Shown one piece after another: positions 34,650-46,210 of a DNA stretch of 64,000 nt. The translations under genes were made by a program, and so were the position numbers. This DNA comes from Inia geoffrensis (lineage: Eukaryota; Chordata; Mammalia; Artiodactyla; Iniidae). The notes below the pieces were generated by a model. It had not been told where the DNA came from, made no database searches, and worked only from the letters and a program-made list of their open reading frames with translations. The stretch spans positions 21,792,680-21,856,679 of the forward strand of contig CM070913.1 of the NCBI GenBank assembly GCA_036417435.1, in the 5' to 3' direction. Positions within the stretch are counted from its first letter, which is position 1, and each line of letters opens with the position of its first letter.

Positions 34650-35440
34650 GCTTTAATGTTTTTACTCCATTAAAGCATAGAAAAGACTTCCTGAAAAGGA
34701 TTAAGGCTCTCTGTTCCAACTATTTGCTTTTCTTAGTAAACTTGCTGCCAGTAAAATACCCAGCTATTGAAAAACTAAAATGACATAATGGAGGATATTG
34801 AGGATTATTTAAGCCTCCTTCATGTTGCCTGCATTCCCTGGTTGCCCACTGTCTCTTTACATTCCACCTATTACTCCAAGTGTATCTAGTCTTCCAGCCC
34901 TTGGATTGGAGCTGACAGGACAGGATGTGTCTACATGAGTCAAGATTCCTTGGATGTCTCTGCTCAAGGAGAACAAAGGTGAAGAGGGATGGGTTCTCTG
35001 AATGGGACTGAATGAGAACTGAACCAGTTCTGTATACTGGCTGCTTTGAGCCCCATGGTGAGAGTAGGTGTGATCTAGTATCCAGGCTCAGTGGGTACAA
35101 GGACCAGTCAAGTACGATAACTGAAGTCTGCCATGGGCCCTGTATAGCAGCCACGTGTTCATGTCATCCTTGACCCAAAAGTTAGGGACTCACATTGGAT
35201 TATAGAGGCAGAGCAGGGTACAGGGGCAGTGGTAACAAACGAAGTAAGGAAAGTAGGGCCATAGAATTCTAGTTCTCATGGAAAGCTCATGACTATAGGT
35301 GACCCATGGGCATCGGCTGGTATCACATCTCCTCTCTGTGGTTGATACGGTTGAACAATGAGACTGGGACTGTTTAAACAATCACGGATTGACTGCTGAT
35401 TCACACCATCGCCACATGCACCCCCTGCAAACACACACCC
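34650..35440 (-). other. Unassigned region with a 144-residue minus-strand open frame
   Basis: The frame at 34720-35154 starts MAAIQGPWQTSVIVLD and ends HFSFSIAGYFTGSKF. It is one of the longest open frames outside recognised repeats and low-complexity DNA. No signal peptide, membrane segment or domain is recognisable. The region is less AT-rich than its flanks and could be an unlisted ancient ERV or LINE remnant. I do not call it a gene. Confidence 0.2.
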
Positions 35441-35449
35441 TCATTTTAC

Positions 35450-36110
35450 TGGATTGAACTAAAAATCATTTCACTTCAATTTTTTTTAAATTCATTTTTC
35501 ATGGAAGCCCAGGTCACCTTGCTTAATCAGAATTTGGGATACATGTTTATCACCCAGACATTTTTCATGTTTTGAATTTCATAAGCTTCCCATGGTTATT
35601 GAAACATTTTAATGAAAACACAGCCATAATCATTTTGAAGTGATTGAACACATGGATGTCTTGCCTAGCATGGAGCACATTTTTAAATGTGAGTAGTACG
35701 CCAGTGGCATGGAAACAGCAGGTTTCCACCAGAAAGCCATCTTGAAATCACATTTTGCACAGACCCGTTTTACGTAAACAGAAGTCTCCCGTCACCAGAA
35801 TTTCCACTTCAGTTAACAACAATGAAAGAATCCACTGGTATCTGCTTTAGTGCAAGGTTTTTCTGTGGGTAAGTGCCCCCAAGCTAATTCCCTTAAATGA
35901 ATTAAGGGTCCATGTACGGGAAACATGAATAGTTCCGTTGTAAGGTACATGTAAGCATTCACGGAGTTGATTTATTGTGACCCCTGTTTTCTTTTGAATT
36001 AATACCAAATGTAAAACAAAATGCTTTAAAATTAAATGTTTCATAATAGTCGCCCACTGAGAACAGTACTGGTAGATGTGAACCAAGGATTAAAACATTG
36101 GTTCAATACC
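35450..36110. promoter_or_regulatory. Candidate conserved non-coding element
   Basis: About 650 bases are free of any repeat signature, with spaced CpGs ('gttttacgtaaac', 'gtccatgtacgggaaac', 'attcacggagttg') and developmental-factor-like words (taatta, tttatc, cattttaatg). It has the look of vertebrate conserved enhancers, but this rests on appearance alone. Confidence 0.25.
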
Positions 36111-38030
36111 ATCAAAAGTGTAAGTCAGCGGCCTCTTTGCAGGAGTGGAGGTTGAAAAACCCTTTCCTTAGGTTTCGTTAATGCAAGTAGAGTGTCCATA
36201 TCATCCTCTGTGCTCTGCGGAACACATTTATTATAAACTTTTTCAGTGCTGCTTCCCGAGATGTAAGAGGGACAGTGACAGAATTGAATTGTCTGGAGGA
36301 GGACAAATGTAAGAAAGAGGGGAGTTTGGAAAGTATGTTTTATGAGAAATGAAGGAGATATGATTTTTTTTTTAAGAATCTAAGTTGTCTTCATGGAATT
36401 ATTAGAATAATTTGAGAAAGAAGGGCAACCTGCTTTTGACTGTTCCCTAGAGCAGAACAAAGAATGGGGCAGAGGTATCACAAAAGCAAATTTTGCCAAA
36501 ATATGAAATGGATGTTTCTAAAGATCAGTGATTTGGTTTTCCCATTTTAATGCTTGTTCCAGCAGGGGCTGGTGTCTGTACTTCAGCTGCTATAAAGGGC
36601 GTATCCCTGCCCTTGGATGAAGGGGGTACTCCCTTCAAAGGACTATCAAATTCTCTAATTTCTTCCTTATCGCTCTTTGGTCTGTCAGTTTGGTTTCATT
36701 CCGCCTTTGGAATATATATGTAGTTTGTCTCATAGCAATCAATGAAAGGATCTATTTGGAAATTGTGTCAATGAAATCTGTTCATAGATGAAATCATATT
36801 ATAAATGCACTTAAGGAACTCACTATGTAGAGGAAACAGAATGTAAATCTTTTGTTAAGAATCCTTTTTGTGGTGCAAATAATTACTTCCAAAAGGAAAC
36901 ATGTTGATTTCCTTGAAATGGATTTTCTTACACAGAGACATCTGTATATCCCAGCAGTGCAGGATGCCCCGCAAGTCAGTAAGTTGTAGAAAAATTCTGA
37001 TTCTTTTCATGTTGTGGGTAAAACATCGAGGCCCTGCCCTTCTCCTCTTCTCATTGAATAAACACTTCATTAGAATGTTTCACACTAGCAATATTAACAC
37101 CAAATTAATGAAATTCAGTGTCATCAGGGAGCTACAACGTTAACTTCCTGTGCCCTGTGTGGGAATTCAAAGTCCTCTTGGCTGGAGTTCTTTCCCAAGC
37201 CTGGTACTAATTAACTATGGATCCGCTTTACCTGCTTGAACTTGAGTTGCCTCATCTGTAGAATGGTAGTAGCAGCACTGTATGCCCTTGGCCAGGAGGG
37301 TGACATTCAAAGACACTACCACATGTCAAGTGTGTAAGTTTAGGGTGCCTTGGAAGAGCAGCCTCTCTTCTGTCCAGAAATATTTCAATATAGAAGGAAT
37401 CTTTAAAGGAATCTTTAATCCAATGTCAGTTGCCAAAGTACCACCTAGCCACATTCTTTGGGGCAGTCTTTTACCTCTAATTTCTCTAAAAAGATTAGGA
37501 ATTAGAGAAATATCCCATTTAAAGTGATAAATAACAGTAATGTTCTCTAAAGTCGTGTTCAAGAGAAGACGTTTAACAATACACACTCAGGTAGAAGTTA
37601 GTATTTAAAGGGATTTACATAAAATTAGAGGAAATTACATAAAATCATTTGATAATTTAGAAGATCTCACTTTCGGGGGGAAATCTAGGAGTTTGCTTAG
37701 GGACAGAATCACATTTTGCATTTTCTTGGCACCATTAAAAAAAATCTTTTTCTGCTAAAAGGTTTGCATGGTCTCAGAACTGCTGTCTTGGAGAGGTTTC
37801 TAGTGAGGGGCAGGTAACAGTATTTCCACAAACATGAATATTTACTTCATCAGATCAATGCCCAACTGGTCTCTGGAATGTCCACAATCACAAACAGATC
37901 CCAGAATATACAATTATGTTCTCCAGCCTAACATTTTGTATTTTCAACAATCCAACATCTAGAGCTATCCTCTGTGGATGATACTTTCCTTTTGTTCTTT
38001 CTCAAAATGAAAAAAGCAAATCTGGTCAAG
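36110..38030. other. Single-copy DNA, no feature seen
   Basis: No named repeat or exon. A near-exact doubling 'aggaatctttaaaggaatct' occurs at 37396. A possible short MIR tail is at 37240-37280. Confidence 0.35.
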
Positions 38031-38034
38031 AGAA

Positions 38035-38130
38035 AAAAGTGGCCATGACACTTGCTGTGTGACCCCAGGCAAGTCACTCCCCCACTCTGGGCCTCCATTC
38101 TATATTTGTCAATAAGGAGGTTGGACAAGA
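38035..38130 (+). mobile_element. MIR fragment
   Basis: 'cttgctgtgtgaccccaggc', 'aagtcactcccccactctgg' and 'gcctccattctatatttgtc' match the MIR core in order. Confidence 0.8.
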
Positions 38131-38132
38131 CT

Positions 38133-38462
38133 AGGTGTTGACAAACTACAGTCTGTGGGCAAATCTAGCCTCCCGCTTGCTTCTACACGAGCTTAAAAAA
38201 AAAAAAAAAAAGTGACTTTCATTTCTAAGTCATTGATAAAAGATCAAAAGCAGAATATGTTGTGACATGCAAAAATTATAAGAAATTCAAATTTCTGTGC
38301 CATAAACTTTCATTGGAACCCAGCCACATTCATGTATTGTCTACGGCTACTTGCCCGCTAAAATGGCAGAGTTGAGTAATTATAATGGGCCTCACAGGGC
38401 CTGAAAAGCCGAAAGTTATTTACCATCTGCCCCTTTGCAAAAAAAAAGTCTGCTGACCTCTA
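38133..38462. mobile_element. hAT-type non-autonomous DNA transposon
   Basis: Left end 'gtgttgacaaactacagtct' and right end 'aagtctgctgacctc' are inverted-repeat-like. Inside, 'tcattggaacccagccacat' and 'tattgtctacggctacttg' match a common hAT-Charlie MITE ('ttattggaacacagccatg', 'tattgtctatggctgcttt'). An A-run of 17 (38196-38212) interrupts it. Exact family not assigned. Confidence 0.6.
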
Positions 38463-38969
38463 TACAATTACTAAGGCACTTGCCAACTCAAATCATTCAT
38501 AATTTCTTCCCACTAACTTTATTTTAACTCTCTTTCTTTCCTTGATCTTTAGATGTCAAGAATTATGGAAACAGAATCTAAAGTAAGTGAAGAAATACCA
38601 ACAAAGTAATATGGCAAAGCCAGGGATGGCATGCAGGCCTCATTTAGTGCCCTCCTCAGCTTTCTGCTCTTATCTCTAGGGGAAGTCTTTCCATCTGAAC
38701 CTCTGCTCCTCCCCGTTGAACTTTCTTGCTTGGGCTCACCAAGATCACTTCCTGTATGCATCCCCTACTGTACTGCAGTGATAGTCGACCCTTAGATTTC
38801 TATAAAACATGTCAAACAAGAGAAGGGAATATTACTGTATCTTACAAAGGTATGAGCAGACCTCAGAGATACTGCAGGTTCGTTTCCAGACCACCACAAT
38901 AAAGTGAATATTGCAGTAAAATCAATCACACAAATTTTTTGGTTTCCCAGTGCATTTAAAAGTTACGTT

Positions 38970-39259
38970 GGGACTTCTCTGGTGGCGCAGTGGTTAAGAA
39001 TCTGCCTGCCAACGCAGGGGACACACGTTCGAGCCCTGGTCCGTGAAGATCCCACATGCCATGGAGCAACTAAGCCTGTGAGCCACAACTACTGAGCCCG
39101 TTTGCTGCAACTACTGAAGCCAGTGTGCCTAGAGCCCATGCTCACAACAGGAGAAGCCACTGCAGTGAGAAGCCCGTGCACTGCAATGAAGAGTAGCTCC
39201 TGCTCACCGCCAACTAGAGAAAGCCCACAGGCAGCTACGAAGACCCAACGCAGCCAAAG

Positions 39260-39302
<43 letters not shown>
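38970..39302 (+). mobile_element. Long CHR-type SINE inside Tigger1, tail turned into (TA)n
   Basis: Starts 'gggacttctctggtggcgca', long body ending 'gaagacccaacgcagccaaa', then a 38-base (AT)n at 39264-39301 in place of poly(A). Flanks 'gttacgtt' (38962-38969) and 'gttatgtt' (39302-39309) form an imperfect TSD. The Tigger1 sequence is contiguous once the SINE is removed. Confidence 0.9.
39264..39301. repeat. (AT)n microsatellite at SINE tail
   Basis: Uninterrupted alternation of a and t, 38 bases; likely polymorphic. Confidence 0.97.
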
Positions 39303-39304
<2 letters not shown>

Positions 39305-39655
39305 ATGTTTACACTATACTGCAGTCTACAAGGCATGCATTATGTCTAAAAAAACAATGTATGCACCTTAATGAAAAAATACTTTATTGCTAAAAATGTT
39401 AATGATCATCTGAGGCTTCAGCAAGTCATAGTAGAACATCAAAGATCACTGATCAAAGATCGCCACGATAAATATAATAACAATGAAAAGCTTTGAAATA
39501 TTGCAAGAATTACCAAAATGTGACATAGAGATACGAAGTGATGAGCTGTTGGAAAAATGGCACTGATAGACTTGCTCAATGCAGGGTTGCCACAAACCTT
39601 CAATTTGTAAAAGATGCAACATCTGCGAAGCACAATAAAACAAGGTATGGTCGTA

Positions 39656-41640
39656 ATAAACAAAAATGTCAAAGGAATGGCGGTGGAATTAAAACCCTAA
39701 TCTCACCTGAAGCTATTACCCTCGTCTCTTTTGTGACCCCTTGCGGCAATTCAAATGATTATTTATTTTTAACATTTATTGAGCATTCACTATTAAATGG
39801 AGAGAGAGACTTGAACCTGGAAAGCAGTCATTTTGGCTGTGATCACAGCCACAGGTGGACAACCTTCCTCTCTTCCATCACCTTCAATCCCTTTGCTATC
39901 TGCTTTATCCACATGCAGTCACCTTTAAAAAATAGGCATTCTCCTGTAGGATATATAATCACATATAAACTATTGCCCAGAATCTTTTCCTTTCTATTAC
40001 ACACAAAATATATATAAAATTCTCACATTTATAGGCTTTGCCTTCTGAAAATAAGAGTTTGCAAATTATCAAAAGGTTGTAGGGAAATTCCTCTAAATAT
40101 CACCTCCTACTAAGGCTGCATTAAACGTCTACTCTTAATCACAGATTAGAGAGCATTTTTGTCAGTCTGTCGTATGGATCTTCACCTATAGGAACCCCCT
40201 TAAGTGAGCAATGAGATTTTTATTCTGGCTGATGTATGAGGGTCATAAGTTAAATCTCAATGAAACTCAAATGCAGATCTTTCTCAGTAATGGGAAAAAA
40301 TAAAGAGAATATATGTAATCTCCTCAAGGCAATGACAGTAAATTGTAATAAGAATTTAATGTCATTGATAAACTCAGCAAACGCTTATCTGTGCCTTCTG
40401 GGTTCAAGATCATATGACAAATACTATGGAATGTAGAAAACAGTACCCAATGTGTGAAGGACAGAGAAACTAAGACAAAGAAGAAAATCACAACATAATT
40501 GTAAGGGGTCCCGTGAAGAAATGCCTATGACGGTTTAGAGGTTCATTTTCTGGGATGAACACAGACAGCTTTTTGGAGAAGGTGGCATAGGGCCCGGGCC
40601 TGGAATGCTTGGGAGGATTTCACTGGGAAATATGAAGGAGACAAATTTTGGCCTGGATGGATATACAAGGTCCCGAATAGAGGTCCACTGAAATGTGTTA
40701 CTGAAAACTTCTCTGGCAGATAACTTTTCTTGGTTCATTGCTAAAAACAGAAAAAGAAAAAGGATAAAGTATAGTTTTGAAGTCAGGATTTTTCTACATT
40801 GCTATTTCTCACTTCATATCTTTAAAGTTCAAGTGCCCTTTGAAGACACTGTTCTGAAGCTTTTATAAACTAATCTGAGTACATTTGTACCTAATTTATC
40901 CAGAGATGATAGGTCCTTGTGCTGCACACATGGTCTGCATATTCTGCATTGCTAAAGCCACTCGGATGATTATTTTTATTAGTTTTATGATGGTGATAAA
41001 AAGAAAGTGTGTTGCATTTACAAAGATTTTTTATACATTATTTATACCTAAGATATCTGGTTGCATGCTCCTAAGTAATAAAATGAATGGATTTATCTAA
41101 ATTTGTGGCATAATACAGGAGGAATAGAGGAGCTTTCGTCTGTCATCATGAAGAGTGCTAGGGCAAAAGGATTAGGGAAAAAGATTTTGAAAATCAGAGT
41201 TCTTGTTAGTGCCTCTTAATGGACTAACAATTTAGACCTAATTGATCACAGCTTTAATTGTCCATAATTTCTATATACTAGGTTAGCCTTGTGGGATGTT
41301 ACTAATCAAATTAAAACTCATTCAAAGCAATCTCCAGTTACAGAATGTTTTGTCTCTCTTGCAGGCTTGGTGAGTCAGGGGCAATGTTGTGTTGATGACA
41401 GGGTGAGCCACATGCCTGCACATTCTAAATGGCTTTTAAAGACTCATTTTCACAGAGTTGCGCTGCCTAGTGGCCTTCTGAGATTGCGTCTAACAAAAAA
41501 GTAAGGAGACTTTAAAATTGTTTAAGTTAAGAAAAAAAGATATTGCAATTGTGTTTCCAGTTTAAATGTGTGGATCTGCCGAACTCTTCACATCGGGTTT
41601 GTGTGGCGGCCTCATTCATTACTAACATAGAGTCAGGGGA
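39656..41640. other. Single-copy DNA, no gene supported
   Basis: An open frame of 159 residues (39538-40017, plus) starts inside the Tigger1 and continues into unrelated sequence, so it is chance. Possible ancient L2-like sequence at 40530-40700 was too weak to call. Confidence 0.4.
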
Positions 41641-41642
41641 AG

Positions 41643-42004
41643 TGTTATAGACTGAATGTTTGTTGCCCCCAAAGCTCATCTGTTGACACCCTACCCCACT
41701 CCCCATGTAATGATATTAGGAGGTGGGGCCTTTGGAAGGTAATTAGGAGTAGATGAGGTCATGAGGCTGGAGCTCTCCTGAAGGGGATTAGTGACCTGAT
41801 AAGAGTCCAAAAACAGTTTGTTTCTCTCTGCTCTCTGCCATGTGAGGATACAATAAGACAGCCATCTACAGTCCAGGAAGTGGGCCCTCACCAGACACCT
41901 GATCTGCACTTCCCAGACCCCAGAACTGTGAGGAATAAATGTTTGTTGTTTAAGCCACCCAGTCTTATGGTCACCTGCTGTGGCAGCCTGAACTGACCAA
42001 GGCA
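41643..42004 (+). mobile_element. MST-type MaLR solo LTR
   Basis: Starts 'tgttatagactgaatgtttg', contains 'gatattaggaggtggggcct', 'ctctgccatgtgaggata', 'gaggaataaatgtttgttgt' (polyadenylation signal) and 'taagccacccagtcttatgg', ending 'ca'. These are the landmarks of the MST subgroup of ERVL-MaLR LTRs. Flanks 'ggaag' and 'gggag' are a plausible 5-base TSD. No internal retroviral sequence follows, so it is a solo LTR. Confidence 0.92.
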
Positions 42005-42669
42005 GGGAGCAGTGACAATCCTTGTGAAACCTGAGAGCAAATATTTTGTTTCTGGTCAGTGTTGAATCATGTGATTTTATTGTGTTGGGTTATAGACCAA
42101 GGAAGAGATGGGTGGGCTTTCAGAACTCTTCTTTAAACCTAAGGAAACCTTAACCTAAAATTCCTGCGGTCACCTGCAAGAGAAAACATAAGGAAAATAC
42201 AGCAACCTTTCCTACCCCAAACCCATGGCCTAATCCATTGCCATATTCTTTCTTGGCACGTGAAAAATGCCTGTCTATTAAAAGCACTTTTTAACCAACA
42301 AGGGGAGGGACATATTTTGAAAATCTACTCTGTGGTTGCTAAAGACTGCTAAAAACAACAGAAAAGAGTACAGGTTTGTAGCACATATCCTCTGGCCTTC
42401 TTTTAGGCTGATGGCAATTCTCATTTCTATCCCTAGTTGTTCTCCAAGATGAAAATTTTAAAGCATCAATCTGCACAGTCATCCAAATCCATCAGCAACC
42501 TCTTAGTTTTCAGAGTCTTCCAATAAGGGAATTTAGAGTCCCTCTCACTGTCCTGCTGTCAAAATTCACATTTCCTGCCTCTATCTGTTATTGTGGGAAT
42601 AGCATCCTTCACTGATATTCCCAAGTATCCCACATTTACCTTTTTAATTCTTCACGTGCTGTTTTAAAT

Positions 42670-42800
42670 TTGTCTATTTATGATTGTAAATTTCTTGGGG
42701 ACAGAAACAATACCTTATTCACATAATATCCCTAGTATCCAGCTCAGACCATGGTACAGAGAAAGTACTCGATAAATACGTTAAATAAATGTGTAATTCC
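42670..42800 (+). mobile_element. L2 LINE 3' end
   Basis: 'tgtaaatttcttggggacag', 'cctagtatccagctcagacc' and 'gataaatacgttaaataaat' match the L2 3' end ('tgtaagctccatgagggcag...gtgcctggcacatagtag...aataaatatttgttgaatga'). Confidence 0.7.
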
Positions 42801-42986
42801 CGTGTGTAGGGCCCAGTCTGAGCAACCTCTGTCTTACCCTGCACTTGACTTGAATCAGAATTCAGTTCACAAGTGCACTTTGGGGCTCTAATTTCATAAT
42901 GTATTGGACAGAAAGTTTTTAGTTAACAACTCATGTAGAGGTGGGAAGAAGATTCACACCAAACACTACCTGAACATCAAATTCTT

Positions 42987-43867
42987 TTTTTTTTTAATAT
43001 CTTTATTGGAGTATAATTGCTTTACAATGGTGTATTAGTTTCTGCTTTATAACAAAGTGAATCAGTTATACATATACATATGTCCCCATATCTCCTCCCT
43101 CTTGCATCTCCCTCCCTCCCACCCTCCCTATCCCACCCCTCTAGGTGGTCACAAAGCACAGAGCTGATCTCCTTGTGCTATGCGGCTGCTTGCCACTAGC
43201 TATCTACCTTACGTTTGGTAGTGTATATATGTCCATGCCACTTTCTCATTTTGTCCCAGCTTACCCTTGCCCCTCCCCATGTCCTCAAGTCCATTCTCTA
43301 CGTCTGCATCTTTATTCCCATCTTGTCCCTAGGTTCTTCATGACCTTTTTTTTTTTAGATTCCATATATATGTGTTAACATACGGTATTTGTTTTTCTCT
43401 TTCTGACTTACTTCACTCTGTATGACAGTCTCTAGGCCCATCCACCTCACTACAAATTACTCAGTTTCATTCCTTTTTATGGCTGAGTAATATTCCATTG
43501 TATGTATGTGCCACATCTTCTTTATCCATTCATCTGTTGATGGACACTTCGGTTGCTTCCATGTCCTGGCCATTGTAAATAGAGCTGCAATGAACATTGT
43601 GGTACGTGACTCTTTTTGAATTATGGTTTTCTCAGCATATATGCCCAGTAGTGGGATTGGTGGGTCATATGGTGGTTCTATTTTTAGTTTTTTAAGCAAC
43701 ATCCATACCGTTCTCCATAGTGGCTGTATCAATTTACATTCCTACCAACAGTACAAGAGGGTTCCCTTTTCTCCACATCCTCTCCAGCGTTTATTGTTTG
43801 TAGATTTTTTCATGATGGCCATTCTGACTGATGTGAGATGATATCTCATTGTAGTTTTGATTTGCAT
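42987..43867 (-). mobile_element. 5'-truncated L1 LINE with perfect 17-bp TSD
   Basis: Antisense L1: T-run, 'atctttattggagtataatt', 3' UTR, then the ORF2 C-terminal coding end. A minus-strand frame 43457-43732 holds [17 protein letters not shown] [16 protein letters not shown] and WIKKMWHIHTMEYYSA. The TSD 'ctgaacatcaaattctt' is perfect at 42970-42986 and 43868-43884. The length of 881 bp is typical of truncation during reverse transcription. The intact TSD suggests a fairly young insertion, but the ORF is only a fragment. Confidence 0.98.
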
Positions 43868-43884
43868 CTGAACATCAAATTCTT

Positions 43885-45290
43885 ATTCCTGGTTAGACAC
43901 CTCTGGTCTTCCCACCAAATTTGGTTTTCTCATCTCTTACCACTTTGCTTTCCCCACAGCCTCTAAAAGAGCCCCCTCTATTGTCTCTGCGATTCAGTTC
44001 CTCCTCTCTGCTTGTATACCCCATTCAAAACAAGTCAAATCAGCTGAACAAGGGTGATCTCATTTTCCTCAACATACTAGAATGTGTTGGGGGGAAAGAG
44101 GAGGAACTCGGAGGGGTTGAATTGACCACAAATAGTGGATTAATGAATGACCAATAGTATACCAAAAGCTAATTGGAGAACACATTGTTTATCTGTTCAA
44201 GCTACTTCATCGTTTGTTTTTCTTAGAACAAAAGTTCTAATTCCAGCCTGTCCTCTGCCTTCTTATTGTAAATTTTCTTGATCCTCAGCAAATATCTTGA
44301 GAAATCTGTCACTACTACCTCGAGTTGGACCCTTCTAACAATTTTAAAGAAATAGCTTCCTTAAAATTATTTAAATTTATTGTCTTGGAGAAATCACTTC
44401 TAAGCTCAGGGGCCAGTCTCTGACCAAAAGTCTTTTGTTTCTTAATGAAGATGATAAAATATTTTTATGCAAGAGAACAACTCTGGGCATTCGGGTGGAA
44501 TTTCTGGCCACAGTAAATGCACAGGTATGATAATACCATCTACATTATAGGGTAACTACAAGGACAAAATGAGATCCTACATTTTCTAGCACACAGCAAA
44601 TAAATATTAGTTTTTATTAATGATAACATCAACAATGCTAACATTGACTAATGATTATTGTAATTTTGAAGAGCTGTCTACAGAATTTTGGCAAAAGGCC
44701 TTATAAAAATGGTATAGAAAGGATCCTTACTAATCATTAGCATACTATGCCAGCAACTCAACCTAAACTCAGAGCCACTTTAATACAATTATTAATACTC
44801 CTATATCCTCAGGCATCTTGACCTAGACCTTCTGAACATCCTTATTCTGAAAGACTCGAATTTAAAGTTCTCTAAAAAGAAATCCACTTGTCATTTTTCT
44901 GTTAAGCAGCGAGATCTCATGGCTTTCTTTTTCTTTCCTTCTTTTATGCAATTTTATTATAGTCTCAAAAGCAAGAGTGAGAGTTTTAGAAGGAACTGAT
45001 GCAACAGGGAACAATCACGTTGGCTAACGACAGGGGTAGCTTTTTTCAGGAAACTTTGGAAATAAAATCAGAAAGAATGTTGAAGAAACGGGTAATTGAT
45101 TTCAAGGACAAGATGTTTAGTGATTAATTCCACAAAGGCAAGGAAGCCTAGCTTTAACAGAGATTGTCTGGGTCCACAGCAAAGAAGACAACAAGTCTAA
45201 CAGTAGAGAGAGAATTCATGACAGTGCATGACGGTGTAGAAGCCAAGGAAAGACTGACCTTTAAAGGGAGGGAGACGCAAGAGGGAAGAG
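43885..45290. other. Single-copy DNA; weak MIR tail near 44520-44640
   Basis: 'taccatctacattatagggt' then 'cacacagcaaataaatatta' suggests a MIR 3' portion on plus. Otherwise nothing recognised. Confidence 0.35.
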
Positions 45291-45292
45291 AA

Positions 45293-45399
45293 ATGGGAAC
45301 ATATGTATGTGTACAACTGATTCACTTTGTTATGAAGCAGAAACTAACACACCATTGTAAAGCAATTATACTCCAATAAAGATGAAAAAAAAAAAAAAA
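45293..45399 (+). mobile_element. Very short L1 3' end
   Basis: 'caactgattcactttgttat', 'gaagcagaaactaacacacc' and 'ctccaataaagatg' followed by an A-run (45386-45399): only the last 100 bases of the cetartiodactyl L1. The family body matches the 6448 and 42987 copies closely. The TSD was not resolved. Confidence 0.9.
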
Positions 45400-45995
45400 G
45401 ATCCATCTGGGGGATGTTAGCTGGGAAACCCAAGATTAGGGATCCTGAGTTTGAGTCATTTGTGGCTTAGTTCAGTGGAAAAACCTTATAAGACGAGGCT
45501 TCCTAGTTCAAGGAAAAAAGGGCTTTAAAATTCTATAAACAAGAGTTCTTAGGCTTCTAGGAAATCAAATAGCTTTTACCAAAGATTCGATGAATTAAGT
45601 GCAAATGATTTAAAAACATGTGGATTAAATTTCCTTTAAAGTGCACATGGGTTTTTAAAAGTTAATAGGAAAAAAATTTGCTTTATGAAACTCATTTTGG
45701 TTTCTTTTTTAACCCAATAAAAGGAGGCAGATATCTGTTTCCTCCCATGAATGTATCAATGTACTAAATACCCCAGTAATAATCAATTATTGTTTAAATT
45801 CTATGATTTTCCTGGGGACAGAGAGTAAAATGAAATTCTGTATTATGTATAAGGCAAGACTTAAGGGGTAACTAAACTGACCACAGGAAGATTTGAGTTA
45901 CTCTTATATCTATCAAGGGATTGCCATAAATACAACTTTAGGACACTTTCTGAACTAGCCTAAAGGTTATAATTATCTTCTTTAGTCTTATGAAG
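45400..45995. other. Single-copy DNA, no feature seen
   Basis: No repeat or exon recognised. Confidence 0.4.
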
Positions 45996-45999
45996 AATG

Positions 46000-46210
46000 A
46001 TTGTAATGGAAAGAAAACAAAATGTGCAATCAGAAGTCCTGGAATTAGGTTCCGGCTTCTCCACTAACAAGCTGTGTGATCTTGGGAAAATAAATGGCCA
46101 TCTCTGAATCATAGTTTAATAATATCTACCTGAAAAGACTGTTGTGAAGATACTTACACAATAGAGGGTATGTAAAGACATCAGGTGAGCTGTTAACATT
46201 TTTAAAAGGT
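46000..46210 (+). mobile_element. MIR SINE
   Basis: 'caatcagaagtcctggaatt', 'caagctgtgtgatcttggga', 'atctctgaatcatagtttaa' and 'ctgttgtgaagatacttaca' follow MIR. Confidence 0.8.

Larger units (their letters stand above)
38853..39653. mobile_element. Tigger1-like DNA transposon, internally deleted, with SINE inside
   Basis: The left end 'tgagcagacctcagagatac' and right end 'caataaaacaaggtatgg' correspond to the Tigger1 termini ('caggcatacctcggagat' and its complement). 'ggtttcccagtgcatttaaa' and 'tctaaaaaaacaatgtatgc' match the left interior. TA dinucleotides at 38851-38852 and 39654-39655 are the expected target duplication. Without the SINE about 460 bp remain, against about 2.4 kb for the full element, so the transposase gene is gone. 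Confidence 0.8.

Noticed and set aside
39538..40017. 159-residue plus-strand frame
   Set aside because: Starts inside Tigger1 and continues across its TA boundary into unrelated DNA; no domain.
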